The notes under the pieces were generated by a model. It saw nothing but the letters and a program-made list of their open reading frames with translations, was not told where the DNA came from and searched no databases. Positions 6,304-14,859 of a DNA stretch of 64,000 nt are shown here, piece by piece; the stretch's first letter is position 1, and each line of letters starts with the position of its first letter. Origin of the DNA: Putridiphycobacter roseus (GTDB lineage: Bacteria; Bacteroidota; Bacteroidia; Flavobacteriales_D; Crocinitomicaceae); the NCBI RefSeq assembly GCF_003234935.1, contig NZ_QKSB01000004.1, forward strand, positions 62,001 through 126,000, read 5' to 3'. Position numbers and translations under genes: made by a program.

Positions 6304-8862
6304 ATGATGAGATTACTCCTTTTTTTATTCTATTTTTCTACCTTATCTATTATTGGACAAGAACAGTATAAAGGGAGTATCAGTTTTCAAAAACAATTTG
6401 AAAAAGCACCAGAATTAAAAAGTAATTTTGCCGTAAAAGGAGACTTAAACACACTGAAAAGAATGGAAACCGTCCATTATAAATATACCAGTGGTCCATG
6501 GCATTATATCTATTGTACTTCCGCAGCACTTGCCAACCTTTTAGGTCAAGGTGGTGTTTCTCAGGTTTACTTTCCCCCATCTATTCCAAAAGTCTTAAAT
6601 GATTCCATGCGATTATATCAAAATGTAGATTCTATATTTAATGGTAACGCACCTTTGCAAGAAGCTTACACCGGAAAAGGGGTGATTGTAGGTTATGTAG
6701 ATACCGGAATTGATTTTGAACACGAAGACTTTAAAAATCCTGATGGTTCAACACGGGTTATAGCATATTGGGACCAGGCACTTCCTTTTAATGCGGCTAG
6801 AACGCCTATAAAATATGGTTATGGTCAGGTTTGGTCAGAAGCCGACATTAATAATGGAAATTGCACTTCTACCGACAATGCTGCACATGGATCTACCGTG
6901 AGTGGCGCAGGTTCAGGAAATGGTTTGGCCTTAAATAAAAATAGAGGAGTTGCTCCTGCTTCTGACCTAGTAATAATTGAAACGAGCTTTAGTCTACCCA
7001 ATTGGACTTTGACCGTTGCAGATGCTATAGATTTTGTTTTTCACTTGGCGGACTCCTTAAATAAACCTGCTGTAATCAATACTAGCGTTGGCGATTATTT
7101 AGGTAGTCATGATGGGTCGGATCCTGCCAGTGTAATTATTGATAGTTTATTGCATGAAAAACCGGGAAGAATTGTAGTTGCTGCTGCAGGTAATTCAGGT
7201 AATTGGGACCACTACCATGTAAGGGGAGATGTGACTGCAGATACCACTTTTACTTGGTTGGAGGTGAACCCTAGTTCTGCCTTTGGTGTGCCCGCTGTAT
7301 TTATGGATGTTTGGGCAGACAGTGTAGACTTTAAAAATGTAAAGTTTGGCTTTGGTGCAAATGATCCCAATAATAATTTTATTACCAAAGGAAAAAGTAA
7401 CTTTTACGACATTCAATCTTTATTGAATACCACTACCCTAGACTCTATTATGATAGGTGGCGCAAAAGCAACCCCTATTGAATTTTCTTGTGAAGAAATA
7501 AATGGCTTATACCACATTGAAATCTATTTTGAAGATCCGGACTCTCTGAGTTTATTGTATAGCTTTTTAACTGTAGGTTCTGGTACCTACGACCTATGGT
7601 CTGGATTTAGTATTGGTCTTTCTAAAATTAGAGAGACGAATCTCCCTACGGCTGTTACTTATCCTGCCATTCAACATTACCAATACCCCGACTCATTAAT
7701 CAGTACTGTAAGTTCATGGGCTTGCTCAGAACAAGTAATTACAGTGGCAAATTACGCTAACCAACTCGACTATATTGACCAAAATGGCAATACGAGAACC
7801 TTGAATCATACGCCCGGAAAACTATCGATTAATTCGAGTAAAGGTCCGAATAGAATTGGTGAAATAAAACCAGATATTTCAGCTACTGGAGATGGTACAC
7901 TCAGCAGTTGTCCCCAATATTTAATTGATGCGTTAATTGCAAATGGTAGTACTTCTTTACAAGCAGGAAAAAAACACGTGCTCAATGGCGGTACCTCCAT
8001 GGCCTCTCCTGTAATAGCAGGAATTGCTGCCCTTTATCTTGAAAAGTGTAATAATGCAACAAATATCGACTTTAAAAATGATTTGATTAGTGAAGCCCAT
8101 GCCGATAACTTTACAGAAAGCACCCCTAATTTTGCATATGGTTACGGTAAAATTGATGCCTTTAAATTATTAAATAAAAGTAACTTTTCACCTGCTTTAG
8201 TTGGTGATACTTTAATCTGTGAAGATTTATCCACAGTAAACACTGCAGCCAATAATTACAGCACTTATATGTGGTCAAATGGCTCTACTAAAAGTTTTGC
8301 TGAAAGTAATAAGGACGACACCTTATCGGCTTTAGTAACAAACTCGCGAGGATGTAGAGCGTATTCCGACACCTTAATTGTAGTGAAAGGAACTGTGCCA
8401 ATGTACCCTGAAATAAACAACATTGGTGGAGGTTTGGTTGCCACACCAGCTGTACAACACCAATGGTATTTTAATAACGTGATTATTCCTACAGGAACAG
8501 AACAATATTATAACCCAGTGGTAACAGGGTATTATTATGTGAAAGTAACTGGACCAAAAGGCTGTTATTTACTTTCCGATTCGGTTGAAATAGATATTGA
8601 AAAAATAAAAGAATTAGAAAAAAATCAATTTATTATATTCCCGAACCCTTTTATTGACAACCTTCAAATCATTAAAAAAGATTTTTACACCATAGAAATT
8701 ACAATTGTTGACGCTATCGGTCGAAAAGTATACGAGTTTAATGAATTTGATGAAACAAAATTATTCGCCTCTTTAGATTTAGCATACTTGACTTCAGGAA
8801 TCTATTTAATGAAGTTAAAATACAATAACAGTTATAAAGTTTATAAAATTGTAAAAGAATAA
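6304..8862 (+). CDS. Secreted S8 (subtilisin-like) protease with T9SS sorting tail
   Basis: 852 residues from the ATG at 6304. The frame is open further upstream to a TTG at 6211, but that region holds the promoter, and the hydrophobic signal (RLLLFLFYFSTLSIIG) begins right at 6304/6307. The triad is complete: Asp133 (GYVDTGID), His195 (AAHGSTVSG) and Ser565 (GTSMASP); the oxyanion Asn is in AAAGNSG. A long PA-like or beta insert sits between AAAGNSG and the Ser. A PKD/Ig-like part follows from about residue 640, and the last 75 residues (FIIFPNPFIDN ... SGIYLMKLKY) form a type A T9SS sorting domain, so the protein should cross the outer membrane and be anchored or released. Likely a degradative or processing exoprotease. 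Confidence 0.93.
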   Translation: MMRLLLFLFYFSTLSIIGQEQYKGSISFQKQFEKAPELKSNFAVKGDLNTLKRMETVHYKYTSGPWHYIYCTSAALANLLGQGGVSQVYFPPSIPKVLNDSMRLYQNVDSIFNGNAPLQEAYTGKGVIVGYVDTGIDFEHEDFKNPDGSTRVIAYWDQALPFNAARTPIKYGYGQVWSEADINNGNCTSTDNAAHGSTVSGAGSGNGLALNKNRGVAPASDLVIIETSFSLPNWTLTVADAIDFVFHLADSLNKPAVINTSVGDYLGSHDGSDPASVIIDSLLHEKPGRIVVAAAGNSGNWDHYHVRGDVTADTTFTWLEVNPSSAFGVPAVFMDVWADSVDFKNVKFGFGANDPNNNFITKGKSNFYDIQSLLNTTTLDSIMIGGAKATPIEFSCEEINGLYHIEIYFEDPDSLSLLYSFLTVGSGTYDLWSGFSIGLSKIRETNLPTAVTYPAIQHYQYPDSLISTVSSWACSEQVITVANYANQLDYIDQNGNTRTLNHTPGKLSINSSKGPNRIGEIKPDISATGDGTLSSCPQYLIDALIANGSTSLQAGKKHVLNGGTSMASPVIAGIAALYLEKCNNATNIDFKNDLISEAHADNFTESTPNFAYGYGKIDAFKLLNKSNFSPALVGDTLICEDLSTVNTAANNYSTYMWSNGSTKSFAESNKDDTLSALVTNSRGCRAYSDTLIVVKGTVPMYPEINNIGGGLVATPAVQHQWYFNNVIIPTGTEQYYNPVVTGYYYVKVTGPKGCYLLSDSVEIDIEKIKELEKNQFIIFPNPFIDNLQIIKKDFYTIEITIVDAIGRKVYEFNEFDETKLFASLDLAYLTSGIYLMKLKYNNSYKVYKIVKE

Positions 8863-8880
8863 AAAATAATTATAAATTTA
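8849..8880 (+). promoter_or_regulatory. Possible promoter of the DUF5606 gene
   Basis: TTG at 8849-8851 and TAAATTTA at 8873-8880, spaced by 21 nt; the -7 box has one mismatch. It overlaps the end of the protease gene. Confidence 0.4.
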
Positions 8881-8904
8881 CGCCTCAATAAAATTAAAGC
8901 ATTC

Positions 8905-9315
8905 ATGGATTTAAAAGGTATTATCTCAATTTCTGGTAAAGCAGGTCTTTACAAAGTAGTTGCTCAAGGAAGAAACAACATCATTGTTAGCGCACTAGGT
9001 GATAACAGAAAGTTTCCTATATTCTCAACCGATAAAGTATCGGCATTGGAAGACATTAGTATTTATACTTATGAAGAAGACCTACCACTGATTGATGTTT
9101 ATGAAAAGTTAGCAACACACGAATCATACAAACCATCCATTAATCATAAAGCAAATGGACAAGAGTTAAGAAATAGAATTGAAAAGTTCTTACCTAATTA
9201 CGATCAAGAACGTGTTTATGATACAGATTTAAGAAAACTATTTCAGTGGTACAATATACTTATTGACCAAAATATTATTAATGCCGAAGCGGCAACAGCT
9301 TCAGAAGAAGAATAA
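8905..9315 (+). CDS. DUF5606 domain-containing protein
   Basis: 136-residue cytosolic protein. The first 50 residues (MDLKGIISISGKAGLYKVV, then RKFPIFSTDKVSALEDISIYT) are the DUF5606 signature, a family nearly universal in Bacteroidota but without known function. The fold looks like a small beta-barrel of SH3/Tudor type followed by helices. A strong terminator immediately follows the stop codon, so this is a single-gene unit or the end of one. Confidence 0.9.
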   Translation: MDLKGIISISGKAGLYKVVAQGRNNIIVSALGDNRKFPIFSTDKVSALEDISIYTYEEDLPLIDVYEKLATHESYKPSINHKANGQELRNRIEKFLPNYDQERVYDTDLRKLFQWYNILIDQNIINAEAATASEEE

Positions 9316-9340
9316 AAAAAAGCCCCTTTGGGGCTTTTTT
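9314..9340. terminator. Bidirectional terminator between DUF5606 gene and the small convergent ORF
   Basis: Stem GCCCC/GGGGC (9322-9326 with 9330-9334), loop TTT, flanked by A-run and T-run so it can work on both strands. The stop codon of the minus-strand small ORF falls at its edge (9339-9341). Confidence 0.88.
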
Positions 9341-9497
9341 AATTTAATACCAATTCGATAATACAATGGTTAATCGATTGTTTCACCTCATAAGCCTTAG
9401 AAAAATTAAGAATATTTGCTAAGGTTTCATTTTTGGGCGATACTGCCATTTTTACTTTATCTGTTTGTGGTTTTTGAAGAGTGTAGCATTTTGCCAT
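9339..9497 (-). CDS. Small basic protein of 52 residues, conserved-looking, unknown
   Basis: An ATG at 9497 opens a 52-codon frame that ends precisely at the shared terminator, which is where a convergent gene should end. The protein (begins MAKCYTLQKPQTDKVK, ends CIIELVLN) has no signal or membrane segment. The middle, VSPKNETLANILNFSKAYEV, looks like the pattern SPxxETIxxILxFSKA that I recall from short uncharacterised flavobacterial proteins; this is memory, not a search. A TAAATTTA box lies upstream on the minus strand. The rest of the 344-nt gap between the flanking genes holds only the promoter of the next gene. Confidence 0.6.
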   Translation of the reverse strand: MAKCYTLQKPQTDKVKMAVSPKNETLANILNFSKAYEVKQSINHCIIELVLN

Positions 9498-9602
9498 AGG
9501 CTGATTTAAATTTTAAATTTATATTTTATTGTAAAACGAACTTACCTAGGTATTATTGTTTCATACTTGATTTTTTTACGAAAATCTTATAATTATCTTT
9601 AG

Positions 9603-9633
9603 TTTGATTTTTAAAAAAAGTAAGTTACATTTG
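9603..9633 (+). promoter_or_regulatory. Promoter of the DUF4878-like lipoprotein gene
   Basis: TTTG at 9603-9606 and TACATTTG at 9626-9633, spaced by 19 nt; start codon 26 nt further on. Good match to the Bacteroidota consensus. Confidence 0.7.
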
Positions 9634-9659
9634 CAACAATAAATTAATTAATTTAAGTT

Positions 9660-10154
9660 ATGAATTTTAAAACTGTAGTATTAGGCGCAATTGGATTATT
9701 ATTAATTTCTTGTGGAGGCGCAGGTAATGGTCCTGAAAAAGCAACAGAAATGTATGTTAAAGCAATAGCCGAAGGAGCTTATGAAAAAGCTTTAGATCTT
9801 TCCACTGGTTCCGCTGCTGAAACCATTAAGCAAATGCAAGAAACAGAAGCTGCAGGATATGAAACAAAAATAGTGGAAGTTCAATGTGAAACAGACAATG
9901 AAACAGAGACTGCAAAATGTAAATGTACAGAACGTAAATCTGATTCATTAGCGTTTTTAAAATACAAATATGATTCTTTCCAATACGAATTAGAAAAAGT
10001 AGATGGAAAATGGAAAGTAATTTCTCAAAGCAAAGATATGGTGATGCCTGATTTAGGGGACATGGGTGGCTTTGGAGATGAAGACATGATGGAAGACATG
10101 CCTATGGAAGAATCTATCATGACGGAAGAAATTATTGAAGTAGAAGAAAATTAA
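9660..10154 (+). CDS. DUF4878-like lipoprotein with acidic, Met-rich tail
   Basis: 164-residue lipoprotein: signal with lipobox LLISC, lipidated Cys18, then a short Gly linker. Residues 24-127 fit the DUF4878/NTF2-like pattern (PEKATEMYVKAIAEGAYEKA, and the strand VDGKWKVISQS near the end). The last 35 residues are highly acidic and contain many Met (MGGFGDEDMMEDMPMEE), which is unusual and may be a metal-binding or disordered tail. It should be anchored to a membrane facing the periplasm. A terminator follows; the next gene begins 60 nt downstream. Confidence 0.82.
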   Translation: MNFKTVVLGAIGLLLISCGGAGNGPEKATEMYVKAIAEGAYEKALDLSTGSAAETIKQMQETEAAGYETKIVEVQCETDNETETAKCKCTERKSDSLAFLKYKYDSFQYELEKVDGKWKVISQSKDMVMPDLGDMGGFGDEDMMEDMPMEESIMTEEIIEVEEN

Positions 10155-10173
10155 AATAACTTATCCCAATATT

Positions 10174-10209
10174 AAAACCCATCTCTCTTTTTTGATTGAT
10201 GGGTTTTTT
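10174..10209 (+). terminator. Rho-independent terminator after the DUF4878-like gene
   Basis: Stem AAAACCCATC/GATGGGTTTT (10174-10183 with 10198-10207) followed by T residues. The next start codon (10215) is only a few nt away. Confidence 0.75.
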
Positions 10210-10214
10210 ATGAC

Positions 10215-10862
10215 ATGAAATTTATACTTGGCCATATCATTATCCTCCTTTTGTTAAGTTTTGCTTGTACGCCAAGACAACAAAATAAATATGCCCCAAT
10301 TTCCCAATCTACAATACTTGAATTACCGGACACAGTGACCACGCAATTAAAAAATGGGGATATCGTACTAAGGAGAGGGGATGGCCCCCTATCCTACCAT
10401 TTAAGTCGCGTAAATGGTGAACCTTTTACACATTGTGGTATTATTTTTAAACACAAGAATAAATGGGGGGTAATTCATTCACTCGGTGCCGACGCTAATC
10501 CTAATGGAATTGATGGTGTTCAAACAACCAGTTTAGCTTCTTTTGTAAAACAAACTGCAGACTCGGTACTCTTTATTTGTCGACCAATTTTTAAACCCAA
10601 TATTGGGGATAGTATTGTCAAGCAAGCCAAATTTTACTTATCGGAAAAAATTCCTTTCGACCATTCTTTTAGCCTACTAGATAAAGATAAATTTTACTGT
10701 AGTGAATTATTATACTATACTTTTAAAGCTGTCAATCAGCAAAAGAATGTCTTTAAAATCGAACTCAAAAACAAATCCTATTTATTGAAGTTTTCTACTT
10801 TTTTTAATCCAAAAAATTTTAAACCTCTATTTTTACTCAAAGGGAGCATTAATCTTGAATGA
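10215..10862 (+). CDS. YiiX/YebB-like NlpC/P60 (permuted papain-like) lipoprotein
   Basis: 215 residues, lipoprotein signal ending LLSFAC (Cys18). The catalytic pattern of the circularly permuted NlpC/P60 group is visible: NGDIVLRRGDG, then the His in FTHCGII, and the Cys in FYCSELLYY. Members are thought to be cysteine hydrolases acting on peptides or lipids of the envelope (YiiX-like, formerly DUF830). The 3' end overlaps the convergent surface-protein gene by 14 nt. Substrate not known. Confidence 0.85.
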   Translation: MKFILGHIIILLLLSFACTPRQQNKYAPISQSTILELPDTVTTQLKNGDIVLRRGDGPLSYHLSRVNGEPFTHCGIIFKHKNKWGVIHSLGADANPNGIDGVQTTSLASFVKQTADSVLFICRPIFKPNIGDSIVKQAKFYLSEKIPFDHSFSLLDKDKFYCSELLYYTFKAVNQQKNVFKIELKNKSYLLKFSTFFNPKNFKPLFLLKGSINLE

Positions 10863-13800
10863 TAATTTTTTCTAATACACGTATTCCTTGCCCTTTTATA
10901 CTTAAGTAATATATACCATTTGACAAAGTACTGACATTAATTTTCCCTTCATTTTCCATAAAAACAGTTGGAACCATCACTTGCCCCAATTGATTTAATA
11001 GCTTTACTTCATATTGTCCTGAATTGGTAAAGGAAATCGTAAAATCATTTTTAGCCGGGTTTGGATACAGTGAAAAATTAGTCGCTACATTACTTTCCCC
11101 TATAGATAAATCATCTAATACAAAAATAGTGTACTTGGCCGAATCTTCACAACCATTTTCATTGGTCGCCACATAGATATAGCTAATACCTGAAGGAAAA
11201 GTATTTGGATCGAATAAAGTGGTATTTAGGGTTACCCCTGTGGTGTCTCGCCAATAACCTGTTGTGCTTACACCTGTATTTAAAACATCAAACAAATCAA
11301 ACACACCACTATATAAACCAACATAAACAGTGGAATCCAGACCAGCATCTGGTAATGCTGTGATATAAGGACTTGGAGCTCCAGGCGGAACATCACAATA
11401 ACCAAACATATCAAATATTACATAACTAGAATCATAGCAGCCAAAACTATTCTCCGTCACATAAATAAAGGTCGTTGGGTTGCTCAAAGAATCTGCTTTA
11501 ACCAAATGATTGATGCTGTCTCCTGTAATGGAATCGAGCCAAACACCATTATTTACTGCGCCAGAAGAGGTGTAGTTATACAAATCGATAACACCTTGAT
11601 ATAAGTATACATTAAAACTGGTATCCACCCCAGTATAAGAAGTTGGATTCACACCAATATTTATCGTATCTCGTTCAAAACAATTGAATTCATTGTAAGT
11701 GGTTAATACATATTGTCCTGGTACATTCGGACAAATAACCGCATTCGCTTGTTGTGGCAATAGCATACCAGATAAATTACTCCAAGATAAAGAATCTGGA
11801 CTTCCAGAAATAATGGAAGGCTCTGAAAAATCAATGGACCAGCTAATTATAGCTGCACTATTAATACTCGACGTATTTTCTACTTGCAATTGCCAAATTC
11901 CTTGAACATTTTCTCCTACAAACAAATTAGTGAGGGGACCACCTTCTGGAATATAAGTATTTGAAAAAGGAGCAGTTCCATTGATCACATTGGTTACCCC
12001 ATTAGTTTCAAAACAAGTACCTGAATAATTTGCTCCTGCTCCATTGCCTGTACTCAACTCAAAGCTTGTGCCAGCGGGTGATATTAAATAAATATTCAAT
12101 GCCCCAGTAAATGCATGATCGATATCAATACAAATTTTAGAAATATTATTAGGACTAATAGTGGCACTACTCAATGCCATAGCAGGAATAAACATGGTAC
12201 TCAATACCGTTGAATTTGTAGCAACAAACGAATTACTGGTATTAGCAAATGTTTGATTATTATATATTTGATTGTATTGAACAGCATTGACATTCAACTC
12301 AATACATTCACCTATACAGACTGTAGTGTCTGCTGTTAAAATAGTCGTTTCCAAATCACCTAAATTGGTATCAAATACATTTATGGTAATGGTATCAGAA
12401 TCATTACAATCATTTAAAGTCTCTACCAAATAAGTTGTGGTAACTTGAGGAGATGCAACTGGACTACTGCAATTGTTGCAGGAGAAATTATTGCCAATTA
12501 CAATGGGATCACCAGTTAAAACAGACCATTGATAAGGTGTATTTTGATTGGAATTCAAATTAACAGTCATGTCACCACAAATCTTATCGTCATAAGTAAA
12601 ACCTATTGGTTTATCGGCTTCAACTCTAAATCTAAAAAATTCAAAACCATATATAGGACAATCATCATCTCTTCCCATGAACATTACATCATAATTCTCA
12701 AAGCCAGCTGTAAAAGTCCAACATAGGGTTGCCGTTTTTGGATTAGTCCCCGTGATACTCATTGTTGCATTGGGTAACATATCCGTCAGGTTGGTGATAA
12801 AAAATAAACTGTCATTTACATCAGCTGTATCATTTAAGGTAATATCAAAACAAAATTGATCGCCTTCACACATTTTAATCCGATTAGGACCGGTTAAAAA
12901 TGTAGCATTCGTTCCAAAATTATTGAAGTTGGAGATCGTACTATCAAAAAAAGGAAAATGATTCATTGCGTAATTAGGCTGTGCATTATAATTATTAACA
13001 AAAACAGGAAAATCAATGAGGGAGGATCCTGTAAAGACGCCATTAGAATTGTATTCTTCAATTAAAATAACCACCGTATAAACCCCATACATTGTTGGTA
13101 AGAAACTGAAAATTCCAGTTTGCGCATCAATGCTCATTCCTTGAATAGGAATTAAAGCGCTATATCCTGTAGCGTATTGCACATAACTATTACTTGCCGT
13201 TCTTGTGCCCACTAAAGAATAGACGAGCGAATCGTTATCTGCATCAATTGCACCAAGTTCTAATGAAATTGGTGTATTAATATTAACATATACTGCTTTT
13301 GGTGCATGTATTATTGGAGAAGTATTCTGAATACCATTGGAATTGTTTAATTCTACTTCTAGATACAAATTACGTGGACCTATAGTATTGTCGGAACTAA
13401 GACCATGAATTATGGTACTCTTGAGCTGATAATTTGAACAATTACTTGGCAAAGTGATATAGCCTGAATAAGTATAAATTTCAACGCCACCTAAACTACT
13501 TGTACAAAACTGACTCATTTCCGAAGTACATAAATTGGGCTGTACCACGGATTGATTTAAATATAAAAAGGAATTAGTAACAGTTGTATTACAGTCGTTA
13601 CTAAATTCTAATGCAACTGTATTTGTAGTTGTAGCCACGTGGCCACATGCTGAAATTACGTCTAACACCACTTTAAATTGATTCGGTTGACCAGTTTTTT
13701 CATAACTCAAATGTCCCCCATAAATATGCGAAGCGTACCCATGAATGGATGGAATAATAAATAGTAGAAAAAGTATTTTTTTTGCGAATTGAAACTTCAT
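10849..13800 (-). CDS. Large T9SS-exported surface protein with P-domain
   Basis: 983 residues with a signal peptide (MKFQFAKKILFLLFIIPSIHG). It opens with the SHIYGGHLSYEKTG module seen in many Bacteroidota surface proteins, and has a second conserved module around NNFGTNATF and GDQFCFDITLND; both are shared with the genes at 46951 and 49590. Residues about 540-657 look like a proprotein-convertase P-domain (KICIDIDHAFTGALNIYL ... GIWQLQVENTS). The middle and C-terminal thirds hold PKD/Ig-like strands with Cys pairs. The last 80 residues (NFSLYPNPAKNDF ... NGIYYLSIKG) are a type A T9SS sorting domain. Expected on the cell surface; possible adhesin. It lies 132 nt downstream of the four-gene operon and overlaps the YiiX-like gene tail to tail. 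Confidence 0.88.
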   Translation of the reverse strand: MKFQFAKKILFLLFIIPSIHGYASHIYGGHLSYEKTGQPNQFKVVLDVISACGHVATTTNTVALEFSNDCNTTVTNSFLYLNQSVVQPNLCTSEMSQFCTSSLGGVEIYTYSGYITLPSNCSNYQLKSTIIHGLSSDNTIGPRNLYLEVELNNSNGIQNTSPIIHAPKAVYVNINTPISLELGAIDADNDSLVYSLVGTRTASNSYVQYATGYSALIPIQGMSIDAQTGIFSFLPTMYGVYTVVILIEEYNSNGVFTGSSLIDFPVFVNNYNAQPNYAMNHFPFFDSTISNFNNFGTNATFLTGPNRIKMCEGDQFCFDITLNDTADVNDSLFFITNLTDMLPNATMSITGTNPKTATLCWTFTAGFENYDVMFMGRDDDCPIYGFEFFRFRVEADKPIGFTYDDKICGDMTVNLNSNQNTPYQWSVLTGDPIVIGNNFSCNNCSSPVASPQVTTTYLVETLNDCNDSDTITINVFDTNLGDLETTILTADTTVCIGECIELNVNAVQYNQIYNNQTFANTSNSFVATNSTVLSTMFIPAMALSSATISPNNISKICIDIDHAFTGALNIYLISPAGTSFELSTGNGAGANYSGTCFETNGVTNVINGTAPFSNTYIPEGGPLTNLFVGENVQGIWQLQVENTSSINSAAIISWSIDFSEPSIISGSPDSLSWSNLSGMLLPQQANAVICPNVPGQYVLTTYNEFNCFERDTINIGVNPTSYTGVDTSFNVYLYQGVIDLYNYTSSGAVNNGVWLDSITGDSINHLVKADSLSNPTTFIYVTENSFGCYDSSYVIFDMFGYCDVPPGAPSPYITALPDAGLDSTVYVGLYSGVFDLFDVLNTGVSTTGYWRDTTGVTLNTTLFDPNTFPSGISYIYVATNENGCEDSAKYTIFVLDDLSIGESNVATNFSLYPNPAKNDFTISFTNSGQYEVKLLNQLGQVMVPTVFMENEGKINVSTLSNGIYYLSIKGQGIRVLEKIIIQD

Positions 13801-13932
13801 ATCAGTTTGGATTATGGATTCATATTAAAGCCATTCAACCTACTTTCTAAAAAAATAAATTGAATACAACAATTAATACTAGGACGATAGAAACAAAAAA
13901 TGGTTGCCTTTAAAAACTTTAAAAGCAGTCCT

Positions 13933-14859
13933 TTAGAAATGCAAACTGGATGAAAACGCTTGATTTCCCTGCATTCCGCCGGTATGAATTAATATAATTT
14001 CACTACCTATGGGAAAGAAATCTTCATTTAATAATTTAAAAAATGTATACATCATTTTCCCCGTATAAATCAGGTCTAATTTAAGCTGAGTCACCTGATA
14101 AAATTCATTGACAAAATCAATGAGTTCGGGCGTTACTTTACCATACCTCCCAAAGTGAAATCTGTTTTCAATGTGCAATGCATTTATTTTTTCTGCGATA
14201 TCCTCTTCACTCAACCCACAATACATCAATAATTGCTTGATTTCCTCTAATAAAGATTCACTATTTTTAAAAGCTGGAACACCAATTACCTTTGTTTGAT
14301 CCGCTTGAAAAGTCAAACCCGCAACAGTTGTACCTGTCCCCATGGGGGCAATCACATAGTCAGGTTGTTTTTCAAATTCATTCATGATTCGAGCACACCC
14401 TAAAACACCTAAATAATTAGCGCCACCTTCTTCAATAATTAAAACATTACCAAACTCATTCCGCAAATCGGCCCAATACCATTTTTCATATCGGTATTGA
14501 TACTTTTCTCGACTGACAAAGACGAGTTCCATGCCGTTGGCTTTGGCCTTTTTTAGCGTATCATTTGAAGTTTCATTCAACTCATCTCCCCTAATAATTC
14601 CTATGGTTGGAATATTCATCTCTTTGGATAGACTTGCTAGAGCTGCAATATGATTAGAAAAAGCGCCCCCAAAACTAAGAATGGCATCATAATTACCTTG
14701 TTTAAACTTTTCGACGTTCAAATTTAATTTACGCCATTTATTACCCGAAATTTCAGGATGAATTAAATCATCTCTTTTTACAGCAACCTTCACCTTTTTA
14801 TCCTCAAAAAGTGGATGATGAATAACCGTTAGTTCGGAAGGTATATTGAAATTAGACAT
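13933..14859 (-). CDS. PLP-dependent ACC deaminase / D-cysteine desulfhydrase family protein
   Basis: 308 residues, fold type II PLP enzyme. The PLP lysine is Lys41 in SGNKWRKL; SFGGAFSNHIAALA is the family's phosphate-side loop segment; MGTGTTVAGL and the C-terminal IHTGGMQGNQAF complete the signature. The family includes 1-aminocyclopropane-1-carboxylate deaminase and D-cysteine desulfhydrase; most bacterial members act on D-cysteine or similar amino acids, and I cannot choose. The start overlaps the acetyltransferase gene by 8 nt, so it is the last gene of the four-gene operon. Confidence 0.88.
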   Translation of the reverse strand: MSNFNIPSELTVIHHPLFEDKKVKVAVKRDDLIHPEISGNKWRKLNLNVEKFKQGNYDAILSFGGAFSNHIAALASLSKEMNIPTIGIIRGDELNETSNDTLKKAKANGMELVFVSREKYQYRYEKWYWADLRNEFGNVLIIEEGGANYLGVLGCARIMNEFEKQPDYVIAPMGTGTTVAGLTFQADQTKVIGVPAFKNSESLLEEIKQLLMYCGLSEEDIAEKINALHIENRFHFGRYGKVTPELIDFVNEFYQVTQLKLDLIYTGKMMYTFFKLLNEDFFPIGSEIILIHTGGMQGNQAFSSSLHF

